Assembly: GCA_046331625.1 (NCBI GenBank)
Contig: JAXLQL010000003.1
Location: 479,731-543,730, forward strand
From: JAXLQL01 sp046331625
GTDB lineage: Bacteria > Acidobacteriota > Terriglobia > Bryobacterales > Bryobacteraceae
Direction of reading: 5' to 3'
DNA length: 64,000 nt
Below, piece after piece: positions 42,900 through 52,952 of this stretch (positions are counted from its first letter, which is position 1; every line of letters starts with the position of its first letter). The translations under genes were made by a program, and so were the position numbers. A model generated the notes under the pieces. That model was not told the DNA's origin and made no database searches. It was given only the letters and a program-made list of their open reading frames with translations.

Positions 42900-45782
42900 T
42901 TATTGCAACGGGCGCGCCTCGTACAGCACCACTTCATCCTCTTCGTTGACGGCCAGGAAGTAGACCGTGCCGTCGTCCCGCAGGTCCATCGAGAGGAGGC
43001 GGATGAGGTAGTCGCCTTGCGGCGTGGGGCGGAAGAAATCGTGCACCTGCATGAGCTTGTCGCCCCTGCGGACCACGATCGTGTTCACGCCGTTGGCGAA
43101 CTGGAACAACAGATCGCCCTTGGCGTTGATGTCGAGCGCCGGGACGCTGTTGGCTACCTGCCCGTTGGGCATCAGCGTCGTGGTGTCAACTAGCACTTTC
43201 CACCCGGCATCGGTCCATTCGACGGGCACGGAGGGACCGTTGTCGACAATGAGCCCGGTGAGCAAGCGGCCTCCGGAGGCGCGCGGCGTGTTGGGGACAT
43301 TCGTCACCAGGTGCGAGCCAATCCGAGTCTGGCCGGCCCGTGCCCCAACAGTCCACTTGGCGCCGTCCCACACGGCCATGCTCGAAAACGGAGCGCCGCG
43401 GAACCGGATCTGCGCCATCACGCGGCCGAGATCGTCGAAGGCGAACGAGTCGACGCTTTGCACGATGCTGCCGTCGAGCGAGGTCGCGGTGGCGGCGGTG
43501 GGCGAGAGAATCAGCAGTTGCTTCGCCTGCCCGTTCAGATAGGTGAAGATGCGATTGTCGCCTTGGTTGGTGCTCGAGTGGAACAACAGCGTGCCGCTCG
43601 AATTCACATCGAAGAACCCGGGATTGTTTGCCGTGAGCGCATTGTCGATTCGCAGCGGGAACTGCAACACCATCTCCGGCGAGCCACCCGGCTTGATCCT
43701 CGCGATGCCGAGTCCCGTGAGGAAGTAGACGTCGCCGTTGGAAGCCTTCCGCATGTTGTACGTGCTTCCGTGAGAGCCCCCGAACCATACTGTCGCGTTG
43801 GGCGTGCCGGCGAATAGCCTTTCCCCCATGCCGGCCGTCAGCTTCCAATCCGAGCCGTCAAACTCGCCGATGCTTCCCGCGTTGCCACCGATCTGTGCGT
43901 GGGGCGGCCCGGTGCGTGCCCCGCCGATCAGCGTGAAGGCGTTCGGTGGCAACTCCACGGGGATCGTATCGCCCGCCGCGAAGAGTATGTATGGCTCGGG
44001 ATTCATACGCGCCACCAGCAGCGGGTTCGCGCTGCCGCGCAGCATGAGCGTGATGTTGCCCGCCTTGTCGACGGTTCCGCTTTCCACTTCTTGGATCGTC
44101 TGCTCGAACAGCGCCCGCCCGAACACGTACACCTGCTTGAGTTCGTCACCCTTCCACAACCACACGCCGTTGCCGCGGTTGTTGTAAGGATTGATGTAGA
44201 GCAGCGTTCCCTGATCGGGATGGCGCCACAGGATCCCGGCTTGCGAAGTAATGCGCAGCGAGGTCATCTTGCCGTCTGGCGCGAACGACACGTAGTGCTG
44301 CGTATTGTCCTCGAGCAGCACACACAACACAACTGTTCCGTCTTCGTCGGCCCAGAAGCTCGGCGAGTTGCCGCGCCCGCCAACGAACTGCCGAACCTTC
44401 GAGCCGAGAATCGCGTCGCCCACGCCGATCAGTTTCTGACGCCCATCGAAACCGTGGCGATAGAAGATGCGCATGGCGCCGCCCGTGAGCGAGTAAGTGG
44501 CCGTTCCGTCGCTGGCGATGCCGAAGTCCGTATCGACGGAGAACGGCACGCTGAACTCGGGGATCGTCTCCTGCGTGCTCACCAGCATCTCGTTGGTGGG
44601 TCCACGCGAGCCTCGAAACAGGCCCACATAGTTGACCGGATTGTTCTCGAACCGGAAATTCGAACGCACGATCGCGTAACCCGCCGAGTTGTACGAGTTC
44701 CGCGTGATGTAGAGGCCGGAGGTGGCTTCGGTTGCCCCGAGCGGGACATTGTTGTTGAGGAACGGGTCCAGGCCATCGCGCGTGCCGCGGTTGATCTCCG
44801 TGCCGTTGCCGTTGGTGTCTTCGTAGCTGAGAATCTGCCCATCCCGCGTGACGGAGTGATTGCGGAATTCGAGCGAAATCGCCCCGCGGCCGAATCGAGG
44901 GACTCCTCCCGCGGCCAACACGCGCCACTCGCCGTTGTTCCAGTTGAGGAACGCGTTGGCCAAGCCTCCGAGAGATGCGTTGAAGAAGAGGTTGCCGTCG
45001 TCGGAACTCCAGATCATTGACTGGCGCGCGCGCAGCGGCCAACTCGGCCGTGTCTGGTGATTCTGCCGATACAGACGCCGCAGCTCATACGTCTTCGGGA
45101 CCGAAATCTGAATGTCTGCGTATGCGACCCATTGCCGTTGGAGCCCGGGGAAAGATTCGTTGTAGTTGTACGTGGCCCAAGCCCACATGCCGCCTTCGCC
45201 CGTGGTGGTGACCATGCCCGTGTTGTCCACTCGTCCCAGCGATGAGGAGCCCTGCCGCTGATTGGTAACGGACCAGGTGAAATTCACTCCTGGGATCACG
45301 TTGCCATCGGCGTCATAGGCGAAGGCGCGAAACTGTTCGCGCACGCCGACGTCGAGGCTGGCGTAGCGCGGTTGCACCTCCACACGAGAGGGTATCGTCT
45401 GGATGGCGGCTTCGCCTGACGCCGAGCCCGACCGTGCAGTCACACGCACGGTAGCGAGTCCGCGAGCAGTGAAGGTGCCATCGGCGGCGATGGATCCGGC
45501 CGCGGCCTGATTGATCGCCCAGGTGACCGGAGCGGTCGGAATCGGATTACCCGCCGCATCGCGCACAATCGCGCGCATCTTCAGCGTGCGGCCCACCAGC
45601 ACCTGTTGGTCGTCAGAGAGGATGTGGATGATCGACGGCGTCTGCGCGGCCGCGGTTGAGGCATACGCCATCGCAATCAGCAGAACCTTGCCGTGCAGGG
45701 CGAGCTTTAGCCACCGCGGGATTGCAGTCCCGCTCCCGACTCGCGCAACACCTGACCTAGCGAGCACTGGCCCTGTCGTCAT
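42900..45782 (-). CDS. large secreted protein with bacterial Ig-like (Big_2) domains
   Basis: The ATG at 45782 overlaps the amidohydrolase stop (ATGA). The first 32 residues are encoded partly by a dispersed repeat copy, followed by VLLIAMAYASTAAAQ, a signal peptide core. Residues about 50-200 contain two Big_2/Ig-like modules (VTWAINQAAAGSIAADGTFT). The remaining 750 residues are a repetitive beta-rich region, possibly a propeller (FWADEDGTVVLCVLLED; FDVNSSGTLLFHSS). Exported, function unknown; 960 aa. Confidence 0.8.
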   Translation of the reverse strand: MTTGPVLARSGVARVGSGTAIPRWLKLALHGKVLLIAMAYASTAAAQTPSIIHILSDDQQVLVGRTLKMRAIVRDAAGNPIPTAPVTWAINQAAAGSIAADGTFTARGLATVRVTARSGSASGEAAIQTIPSRVEVQPRYASLDVGVREQFRAFAYDADGNVIPGVNFTWSVTNQRQGSSSLGRVDNTGMVTTTGEGGMWAWATYNYNESFPGLQRQWVAYADIQISVPKTYELRRLYRQNHQTRPSWPLRARQSMIWSSDDGNLFFNASLGGLANAFLNWNNGEWRVLAAGGVPRFGRGAISLEFRNHSVTRDGQILSYEDTNGNGTEINRGTRDGLDPFLNNNVPLGATEATSGLYITRNSYNSAGYAIVRSNFRFENNPVNYVGLFRGSRGPTNEMLVSTQETIPEFSVPFSVDTDFGIASDGTATYSLTGGAMRIFYRHGFDGRQKLIGVGDAILGSKVRQFVGGRGNSPSFWADEDGTVVLCVLLEDNTQHYVSFAPDGKMTSLRITSQAGILWRHPDQGTLLYINPYNNRGNGVWLWKGDELKQVYVFGRALFEQTIQEVESGTVDKAGNITLMLRGSANPLLVARMNPEPYILFAAGDTIPVELPPNAFTLIGGARTGPPHAQIGGNAGSIGEFDGSDWKLTAGMGERLFAGTPNATVWFGGSHGSTYNMRKASNGDVYFLTGLGIARIKPGGSPEMVLQFPLRIDNALTANNPGFFDVNSSGTLLFHSSTNQGDNRIFTYLNGQAKQLLILSPTAATATSLDGSIVQSVDSFAFDDLGRVMAQIRFRGAPFSSMAVWDGAKWTVGARAGQTRIGSHLVTNVPNTPRASGGRLLTGLIVDNGPSVPVEWTDAGWKVLVDTTTLMPNGQVANSVPALDINAKGDLLFQFANGVNTIVVRRGDKLMQVHDFFRPTPQGDYLIRLLSMDLRDDGTVYFLAVNEEDEVVLYEARPLQ
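45693..45735 (+). repeat. dispersed GC-rich palindromic repeat, copy 3
   Basis: GTGCAGGGCGAGCTTTAGCC then GCGGGATTGCAGTCCCGC, matching the copies at 25146 and 25258 over about 40 bases with a few changes; the palindrome has one T/G mismatch pair. It lies on the plus strand, inside the 5' coding region of a minus-strand secreted protein gene, immediately before its signal peptide core. Confidence 0.7.
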
Positions 45783-46669
45783 GCTCGTTTCCCGAACCCA
45801 TACAACTTGTGTGCCGTCCGCCCCAAAATCCACTCCTTGTCCTCAGCCGTGAAAAACGGGATCACTTCCTTCATGATCGCGTACTCGAAAAAATTCGCCC
45901 ACAGCATCCGCTTCGCGCCATACCGGTCATACAGCCGCCGCAGGAACGGCCACACATCCCGATACGGCATCTGCTTCGTCTTCGAAGGATTATGCAGTGA
46001 CGTCCGAATGTACACGTTCGGATGCCGCGCCAGATCCAACAACGGACCAAACCCCGCCTCATCCGCCGCCGTGATGTCGATCATCGCGATGTGATCGATC
46101 ACCACGTTCACTCCCGGAAACCGCGCCGCCATGTCGCCCACCTGCTTCACCTGATCCGGCGCCAGAAAAATGTTGAACGTCGCGCCCAACTGCTCCGCCT
46201 TCTTCCACAGCGGATAACACGCCGGATCGTTCAGCCACACCGTTTCGCGATTGTAGATCGGGCTCAGCCGCAATCCGATCAGCCCGTCTTCCTTGATCAA
46301 CTTCTCGAGCCGCGCCGGATTCTCCGGATCGGCCGGTGAATGCAGCCGGTGCCCCACCAGCAGCCCGATCGCCGCAAACTTCCCCGGATACGTCTTCACG
46401 CACCACGCCGGATACGAGTTGTCGTAGCCGTAGTAGCACACGTGCGAGATCACCACGGAATCCACGCGATACGTCCGCATCTCCGAGAGCAGAAACTCCG
46501 CTGAATACTCGTGATCCGGCATGTTCGCCGGACACACCGAGGTCGCGGCAGCCATCGGGAAACGCGTGTTGCGCACCCAGACATGTTCCGCTCCGTTCAC
46601 AACCGGAGTCTTTGCGGGCGCGGCGCCAAGGCTGGCCGCGCCCATTGCGATCCATTCGCGGCGGGTCAT
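45779..46669 (-). CDS. amidohydrolase-2 family protein, exported
   Basis: 296 aa. An N-terminal Tat-like or Sec leader (MTRREWIAMGAASLGAA) is followed by the TIM-barrel body of Amidohydro_2: VISHVCYYGYDNSYPAWCV, LIGLRLSPIYN, VNVVIDHIAMID, and the C-terminal RMLWANFFEY. The usual first-strand HxH is not evident (NGAEHVWV), so metal binding may differ. Translationally coupled to the Big_2 protein by an ATGA overlap, which suggests a shared role outside the cytoplasm. Confidence 0.8.
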   Translation of the reverse strand: MTRREWIAMGAASLGAAPAKTPVVNGAEHVWVRNTRFPMAAATSVCPANMPDHEYSAEFLLSEMRTYRVDSVVISHVCYYGYDNSYPAWCVKTYPGKFAAIGLLVGHRLHSPADPENPARLEKLIKEDGLIGLRLSPIYNRETVWLNDPACYPLWKKAEQLGATFNIFLAPDQVKQVGDMAARFPGVNVVIDHIAMIDITAADEAGFGPLLDLARHPNVYIRTSLHNPSKTKQMPYRDVWPFLRRLYDRYGAKRMLWANFFEYAIMKEVIPFFTAEDKEWILGRTAHKLYGFGKRA

Positions 46670-46698
46670 GATTCAGAGTACTCCGCCGCGCCCGAAAA

Positions 46699-49600
46699 TC
46701 AAGCGCCTGCTTTGGCTCGCTTGGCTTTGCCCTTCGCTGGACTCGCCGCACGAACCTCGGGGTTCCCCTTGTAGCCGAAGATCCGCTCGTTGTACTTCTT
46801 GAAGTGCTCTTCCTTCGCGCCTTCCACCCAGTTGTCGCGGCGAACGCGATCCGGGAACTCCGCCAATTGCTCGGAGAAGTAGTCGATGTCGTCGCCCGTC
46901 CACTCGGCGATTTGCCGGAAGAAGTACACGCCCAACCCGTTCAACTTCTTCTCGAGCACCGGACCCACGCCCCAAATTTCCTTGAGGTCATCGCCCTCGC
47001 CCGCCTTCGCGCGAATCGGGATCCGGCGCCGCATCTTCGCGATCTCCTCGCCGCACTTGGAGTGCTCGGCCGAGAGCGTCTTGAACTTGCCCTCCCAGTC
47101 ATCGCGTTCGCCCACGGCCACTTTGTAGCGGCCGTCCCAGTCCTCGAGTTTGGCGTCGCGGTCGGCGATCTGTGCGCGCAGTGTTTCAAGCTCCCCGAGC
47201 GCCTTCTGCAGCCGTGCGATCTCGCCGTCCTTCGCCTTCACGGTCTCGCCGTAGCGGCCTTCCCACTCGCGGATCCGCGCGTCACGTTCTTTCACTTCAT
47301 CGGTGAGCGGTTCGAGTTTCCGTAAACGCGCTCGCAACGAAGTGAGCTCTTCGTCGATCGCGCGAATGCGCGCGTCGCGATCCTTCACCTGCGCCGGTAG
47401 CGGATCGAGATCCACGATGCGAATCCGCAGCTTCCCGATCTCATCGCCGCATGTGGCGTGTTCGCCGGAGAGCACCCGGAACTTGCCCTCCCAATCATCG
47501 CGTTGGCCAACCGCCGCGCGGTAGCGGCCTTCCAGTTCTTCCACTTTGGCGCCACGATCGGCGATCTGCGCGCGCAGCGCTTCGAGTTCGGAGGCTGTCT
47601 TCCGCAATCGTGCGATCTCGCCGTCTTTCTCTTTGACCGTTTTGGTGAACCGGCTTTCCCAATCGCGAATCCGAGCATCGCGTTCCTGCACTTCTTCGGG
47701 AAGCGGTTCGAGTTTCCGCAGGCGGCCTCGCAACGAAATGAGCTCATCGTCGATCGCCCGGATCCGCGCGTCGCGATCCTTCACCTGCGCCGGCAGCGGT
47801 TCGAGTTCGTGGATCCGCACCCGCAGCTTCGCGATTTCGCCGTCCCGTTCTTTCACCTGCACGGGAAGCGTCTCGAGCTCGGTCACCCGGACGCGCACCT
47901 TGGCGAGCTCAGCGTCGCGATCCGCCAAATGGAGGGCAAGCGGTTCCAACTCCCCGACTCGCGCGCGGAGCTTACCCAAGTCTGCGTCGAACGCGGTAAG
48001 CCTCTTGTCGCGATCGGCAACCTGGCCGGTCAGCGGTTCGAGCTCTCCGATGCGAGCCCGCAGCTTGGCGATATCGGCATCGAGAGCTGCGATCTTCTTG
48101 TCGCGATCCGCCACTTGCGCTGTCAGCGGTTCGAGCTCTCCGGTGCGAGCGCGCAGCTTGACGATATCGGCATCGAGAGCTGCGATCTTCTTGTCGCGAT
48201 CGGCCACTTGGCCAGTCAGCGGCTCGAGCTCCGCCATCTGCGCGCGGACTTTCGCCAACTCGCTATCCCGATCCACCAGTTGCAGCGCGAGCGGCTCGAG
48301 CTCACCAACGCGAGCGCGGAACTTCCCGATATCGGCGTCGAGCGCGGCGATCTTCTTGTCTCGATCGGCCACCTGTCCTGGCAGAGGCTCGAGCTCACCA
48401 ATCCGCGCCCGCAACTCGGCGATCGCGTTGTCCCGCTCCTGCACGCGAGCCGGGAACGCCTCGAGCTCACCCACCCGGCCGCGCAGCTTCGCCAGTTCCG
48501 CGTCGCGATCGGCCACCTGCTTGACGAACGGTTCGAGTTCTCCCACACGCACGCGCAGCTTGGCCAAATCGCCATCGAGGGCCGCGATCCGCGTGTCGCG
48601 ATCGCTCAGTTGCGCGGTCAACGGTTCCAGTTCGCCGATCCGAACACGCAAACGCGCGATGTCGCCCTCGCGCTCTTGCAGGCGAGCCGTCAACGGCTCC
48701 AACTCGCCCACCCGGACCCGTAGCTTTCCGATCTCGCCATCGCGATTCCGTAGCTCCGCCGTCAGCGGCTCGAGTTCGCCCACGCGCCACTGCAGGCGCT
48801 TGATCTCGCCGTCGCGCTCGCCGAGCAACTTCGCCAGCCCTTCCAACTCCCGGATGCGAGCCTGCAGCCGCGCTACCTCCGCATCGCGCTCGCGCAACGA
48901 AGATTCGCGCGCGGAGAGATCCACCCGCAGCGGTTCGAGTTCTCCCACTCGGCCGCGCAGCTTCCCGAGATCGCCGCTGAGCGCCGAGATTCGTGCCTCA
49001 CGCTCTTTCACTTGGCCTTGCAGCGGTTCCAACTCTCCCAGCTTCGCGCGCAGCTTCGCAACGTCGCCGTCGAGCGCGGAAATGCGGCCATCGCGCTGCT
49101 TCACCGTCTCGAGCAACGGTTCTAGCTCGCCGGCGCGCGCAATCAGCTTGGCCACTTCTACCGCATGCGAGTTGGCGGCCGCCGTCGCAGCGTCTTCCAG
49201 TTCCTTGATCCGCGTGTCGCGCAGCGGCACGAGAGCCGCGGCCGGCTCCAGTTCCCCGATACGTAGCCGGAGCTTACCCAGTTCCGCATCGCGCTCGGGA
49301 ACCAGCGCTGCCACCGGTTCCAACTCACCGATGCGCAGACGCAGCTTGCCCAGTTCCGCTTCGCGCTCGTTGGTCCGGATCGCCATGTTCTTCAGGTCCA
49401 CCTCGCGCGAGGCGAGATCCTTTTCGAGCCCTGGAATCCTCGCGGCTACCGCGGCGGCCGCAGCCAGTTGCTTGTCCTTGTCCGCAAGGCCCGCTTCGGC
49501 GCCCGCCAGCTTCTTGCGAAGCGAGTCGAGTTCCCCATTCAGGTTGCCCACTACGGTCACCTGATGATCGAAGTCGGCTTTGACGCGGCTGAAATCCGCC

Positions 49601-49875
49601 TGGGTGCCCGTCAACTCCGCTTCTAGCGAAGTCGACCGAGTGAGCGCCGCGTTGAGATTGCCCTCGAGCGTCGACACATTCGTGCGCGCACTGGCAAGGT
49701 CGGTTTGGAACCCCTTGTTCTCGCCCTGCAGCCGATCGATCTGGCTGGTGAAATTGGCTTCGAGTTCGGCGATCTTGTTCTTGAGCCAACCCGAACGCAG
49801 CCACCAGGCCATCAGGAATCCGATGACGAACGCCGCTATCAAACACCAGAGCAGTTCCGTGATTAGCATGCCCAT
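46699..49875 (-). CDS. membrane-anchored tandem coiled-coil protein with H3TH domain
   Basis: 1058 aa. A single N-terminal membrane span (residues 5-27) is followed by a coiled coil. From about residue 165 to 960 it is built of about 24 modules of 24 or 31 residues, each centred on KLRxRxGELEPL and often followed by VxDRDKKIAALDAD. The C-terminus (DLKEIWGVGPVLEKKLNGLG...) is a helix-hairpin-helix/H3TH domain like those of COG3743. It is likely a long periplasmic or cytoplasmic strut. It ends the operon begun by the OmpA lipoprotein (6 bases apart). Confidence 0.85.
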   Translation of the reverse strand: MGMLITELLWCLIAAFVIGFLMAWWLRSGWLKNKIAELEANFTSQIDRLQGENKGFQTDLASARTNVSTLEGNLNAALTRSTSLEAELTGTQADFSRVKADFDHQVTVVGNLNGELDSLRKKLAGAEAGLADKDKQLAAAAAVAARIPGLEKDLASREVDLKNMAIRTNEREAELGKLRLRIGELEPVAALVPERDAELGKLRLRIGELEPAAALVPLRDTRIKELEDAATAAANSHAVEVAKLIARAGELEPLLETVKQRDGRISALDGDVAKLRAKLGELEPLQGQVKEREARISALSGDLGKLRGRVGELEPLRVDLSARESSLRERDAEVARLQARIRELEGLAKLLGERDGEIKRLQWRVGELEPLTAELRNRDGEIGKLRVRVGELEPLTARLQEREGDIARLRVRIGELEPLTAQLSDRDTRIAALDGDLAKLRVRVGELEPFVKQVADRDAELAKLRGRVGELEAFPARVQERDNAIAELRARIGELEPLPGQVADRDKKIAALDADIGKFRARVGELEPLALQLVDRDSELAKVRAQMAELEPLTGQVADRDKKIAALDADIVKLRARTGELEPLTAQVADRDKKIAALDADIAKLRARIGELEPLTGQVADRDKRLTAFDADLGKLRARVGELEPLALHLADRDAELAKVRVRVTELETLPVQVKERDGEIAKLRVRIHELEPLPAQVKDRDARIRAIDDELISLRGRLRKLEPLPEEVQERDARIRDWESRFTKTVKEKDGEIARLRKTASELEALRAQIADRGAKVEELEGRYRAAVGQRDDWEGKFRVLSGEHATCGDEIGKLRIRIVDLDPLPAQVKDRDARIRAIDEELTSLRARLRKLEPLTDEVKERDARIREWEGRYGETVKAKDGEIARLQKALGELETLRAQIADRDAKLEDWDGRYKVAVGERDDWEGKFKTLSAEHSKCGEEIAKMRRRIPIRAKAGEGDDLKEIWGVGPVLEKKLNGLGVYFFRQIAEWTGDDIDYFSEQLAEFPDRVRRDNWVEGAKEEHFKKYNERIFGYKGNPEVRAASPAKGKAKRAKAGA

Positions 49876-49881
49876 GGGAAT

Positions 49882-50553
49882 CTATTGCTCCTTTACCTTG
49901 AACTCGATGCGCCGATTGGCTTGCCGCCCTTCGGCTGTGTTGTTGTCGGCGATGGGCCGCGTCTGGCCGAACCCCGCCGTACCCATGCGAGACGAAGTAA
50001 CGCCTTTGCTCACCAGGTATGCCTTTACCGCCGCGGCCCTCTGCTCGCTCAGCCGCTGATTCGAATCGGCCACGCCCTGATTGTCGGTGTGGCCTTCGAT
50101 ATCCACACTCACCGTGGCCGCCTTGTTCAGCACCGCCGCCACTTCGTCCAGCACCGCCCGTCCGTTCGGCGTCAACTGTGCGCTGCCCGTCAGGAACTCG
50201 ATGCCCTTGAGCTTGATCACTTCCTTGATCTGGGACTGAATCCGCTCCACAGGCTTCGGCTCCGCCGGCGGCGGAGCAGGTTGGTCGACCGGTTCCAGCG
50301 TCACGGGGTAACGCACGCCCCACACACTTTCCACGATCTGCCTGGCGCGTTCGCTTACTTCCGGCGAGCCGGCTACGCCGCGCAGGTAGCCATCGCGCCC
50401 GTCGAAACGCAGCCCCGCGGGTGAAATTCCAGCGTCTTGGAGTTTGGCCGACGCTTGGGCCAACAGCTTTTGAGGGATTTGCTCCATGTGATGGCGTATG
50501 CACGCCAGTGTGAGCAGGAGGGCAGCGGCGAGAGGTATGATCCAGCGAAACAT
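49882..50553 (-). CDS. OmpA-family lipoprotein with BON-like domain
   Basis: 223 aa, AAGGAG 10 bases upstream of the ATG. The signal ends in a lipobox-like LTLAC (Cys18). Residues about 33-92 resemble a BON phospholipid-binding domain (LQDAGISPAGLRFDGRDGYL). Residues about 115-223 are the peptidoglycan-binding OmpA/MotB domain (IEGHTDNQGVADSNQRLSEQR, GFGQTRPIADNNTAEGRQANR). It tethers the outer membrane to the cell wall. It is followed at 6 bases by the coiled-coil gene. Confidence 0.9.
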   Translation of the reverse strand: MFRWIIPLAAALLLTLACIRHHMEQIPQKLLAQASAKLQDAGISPAGLRFDGRDGYLRGVAGSPEVSERARQIVESVWGVRYPVTLEPVDQPAPPPAEPKPVERIQSQIKEVIKLKGIEFLTGSAQLTPNGRAVLDEVAAVLNKAATVSVDIEGHTDNQGVADSNQRLSEQRAAAVKAYLVSKGVTSSRMGTAGFGQTRPIADNNTAEGRQANRRIEFKVKEQ

Positions 50554-50803
50554 GCCGATTGAGCTCCTTGGGGGACCGATCCGGTCCCGCTTGCATCTGC
50601 GATCCGCCCCTCCGGTCGCAGACCGTGATCTATAGTGTCTCTAGTTAGGAATGCCACACTGGGCAGCCCTTCCGCAACGTGTTTTTCAATACTTTCGCCA
50701 GGTACCGGGACTGCTAGCAACGCATTCGTTTTCAGCGGGTTGCCGCGCCGAGTGCCCTTTGATATGATGCCAGCCTACGCAAAGCGTTGGTGGGAGGCCA
50801 TTC

Positions 50804-52867
50804 ATGACGAAGAAATTGCTTACGGCTGCGTTGCTCTGGGCGGCGTTCGCCGCGGCGCAGGATTTCCGCGGCACCATTCAAGGTACGGTGACCGATCCGA
50901 CCCAAGGACTGGTAGCCGGGGCATCGGTCACGCTCAAGAACGTGGATACTGCCGTGGAAAGAACGGCTACTACGGATAACTCCGGGTTCTACCTCTTTCA
51001 GTTTCTCGCCCCAGGCAACTACGCCCTCACCGTGAAGGCGCCCGGATTCCGCACCATGTCCCGTCCGGGCATCGAACTCGCCCTCACCCAGACCCTCCGC
51101 GAAGACGTCCAACTGAGCCTTGGCGACACCGCCGAAACGGTCTCGGTGGTAGCCGACGTAGCCGTGGTCGACACCGATTCCACCGCGCTCGGAACCGCCA
51201 TCCGTCAGGAGATCCGCGACAATCTTCCGCTCAAGGGCCGCAGTTCGCTGTTCATGTTCACGCTCACCCCCGGCGTGGTCAACAACCGCTACGGCGAAGA
51301 CACCCGGCCCAATGACACCATCACCAACATCTACTTCTCGGCCAATGGAGCTCCGGTGGCGGCCACTGACGTTTTCGTAGACGGCGCCGTCAACACGGTC
51401 AACGTGAATCGCGGAGTCAACATTTCGCAGTGGGTGCCGTCGGTCGACTCCATCGCCGAGTTCAAGCTCGAGATGGGAACGCTCTCCGCCGAATACGGGC
51501 GCAGCGGCGGCAGCGTCACCAACATCGTGATCCGCAGCGGAACCAACGCGCTCCACGGAACGGCCTACGAGTTCTTCCGCAACTCCGCTCTTGACGCGAA
51601 CCTCTTCTTCGCCCGCGGACAGAATCGTCCGCTCGCCGCCTTCGGCGCCAACACCTTCGGCTTCTCCCTCGGCGGACCCGTGTACCTGCCCAAAATCCAT
51701 GATGGCCGCAACCGCACATTCTGGTTCACCAGCTACGAAGGCGCGCGCGAAGGCAACGGGCAGGACAACACCTTGACCGTGCCCACAGCCAAGATGCGCA
51801 ACGGTGACTTCTCCGAAGTTTCCCAGGTGCTCTACGATCCTTTCTCGGTAGCGCCCGTCAACGGAACGCCCACCCGCACTCCTTTCGCGGGAAACATCAT
51901 TCCGCAGAGCGCCCAAGATCCGGTGGCGCGCAAGATCATGTCGTTCTGGCCGCAGGCGAATCGTCCCGGGCCGGCCGCCACGCCGTGGGTGAATGACTAC
52001 GGCTTCTCCGGCAAATGGCCCCGCAACTACGACATGTTCGTGACGAAGATCGATCACCGCTTCTCCGCCGCGTGGTCCACCTTCTTCCGCCTGAACAAGG
52101 GCAAGGGACTCCTGATCTTCCCGAACGATTTCGACGGCATCGCCACCCAAGGCCGCAACATCGTCAACCGCCCCAACTTCGGTATCTCGTGGGGCAACAC
52201 GGTGCTGCTCAATTCGCGCACCACGCTCGACATCCGGCTCGGCTATGCTCGCGGCAAAGAGGACAACGCGCCCTGGTCCGGCGGCTTCGATCTTTCCTCG
52301 CTCGGATTCTCGCCGCAGTTCATCAACCTCGTGCAGGCGAAGGCGTTCCCCACCATCGGCATCACCGGATTCACCGGCCTCGCCAACAGCCCGCTCATCG
52401 GCGACGTGGGGCACACCTACTTCGTGCAATCGAACGTGGCCCATCAGAAAGGCAAACACGTTCTCAAAACAGGCGCCGACGTGCGCATGCTCTTGGGGAA
52501 CTTCTTCCGCAACACCAACCCGAGCGGATCGTTCTCCTACTCCAACGCCTGGACCAACGGACCCTCGGCTCTCACGCCCGCCGGCAACACCGGCTTCCCG
52601 ATGGCGTCGTTCCTCACCGGCCTCGGCGGCGGATCGCTCGCCAACAACACCGGCGTTTCGATCATCAACAAATACTACGGCTTCTTTATCCAAGACGACT
52701 ACCGCGTGACCCAGAAGCTCACCCTCAACCTCGGGCTGCGCTATGAATACGAAACGCCCCGCACGGAGCGCTACAATCGCGCCACTCGCGGCTTCGAACG
52801 CGGAGCGAGCCGATCAAGGCGCCCGGCTTTGAACCTCATGCGGCGGCCTCGTCTACGCGGGCGTTGA
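50804..52867 (+). CDS. TonB-dependent receptor (2), N-terminal part before frameshift
   Basis: The start has GGGAGG 7 bases upstream and a signal peptide MTKKLLTAALLWAAFAAAQ. A CarboxypepD_reg domain (residues 20-105), plug (about 115-260, TLSAEYGRSGGSVTNIVIRS) and roughly half of the barrel follow. After RYEYETPRTERYNRATRGFE the frame degenerates. The expected PIKAPGFEPH, GGLVYAGVDG and REIYNLDS pieces alternate between frames from 52805 to 52905. The remainder of the barrel is the next entry; together they make about 1135 aa. Confidence 0.85.
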   Translation: MTKKLLTAALLWAAFAAAQDFRGTIQGTVTDPTQGLVAGASVTLKNVDTAVERTATTDNSGFYLFQFLAPGNYALTVKAPGFRTMSRPGIELALTQTLREDVQLSLGDTAETVSVVADVAVVDTDSTALGTAIRQEIRDNLPLKGRSSLFMFTLTPGVVNNRYGEDTRPNDTITNIYFSANGAPVAATDVFVDGAVNTVNVNRGVNISQWVPSVDSIAEFKLEMGTLSAEYGRSGGSVTNIVIRSGTNALHGTAYEFFRNSALDANLFFARGQNRPLAAFGANTFGFSLGGPVYLPKIHDGRNRTFWFTSYEGAREGNGQDNTLTVPTAKMRNGDFSEVSQVLYDPFSVAPVNGTPTRTPFAGNIIPQSAQDPVARKIMSFWPQANRPGPAATPWVNDYGFSGKWPRNYDMFVTKIDHRFSAAWSTFFRLNKGKGLLIFPNDFDGIATQGRNIVNRPNFGISWGNTVLLNSRTTLDIRLGYARGKEDNAPWSGGFDLSSLGFSPQFINLVQAKAFPTIGITGFTGLANSPLIGDVGHTYFVQSNVAHQKGKHVLKTGADVRMLLGNFFRNTNPSGSFSYSNAWTNGPSALTPAGNTGFPMASFLTGLGGGSLANNTGVSIINKYYGFFIQDDYRVTQKLTLNLGLRYEYETPRTERYNRATRGFERGASRSRRPALNLMRRPRLRGR

Positions 52868-52952
52868 CGGGCGGCGCGCGAGATCTACAACCTCGACTCG
52901 CAACAACTTCGCTCCGCGCATTGGCTTCGCCTACACGCTCGCCCACAAGACA

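Noticed and set aside
47900..48700. Regularly spaced similar sequence blocks, considered as a CRISPR-like array
   Set aside because: The blocks are coding repeats of 72 or 93 bases with diverged copies and no spacer structure.
47458..49564. Long plus-strand frames (421 and 672 aa) with apparent repeats
   Set aside because: Antisense images of the coiled-coil repeats of the minus-strand gene; the repetition comes from that gene's modules.
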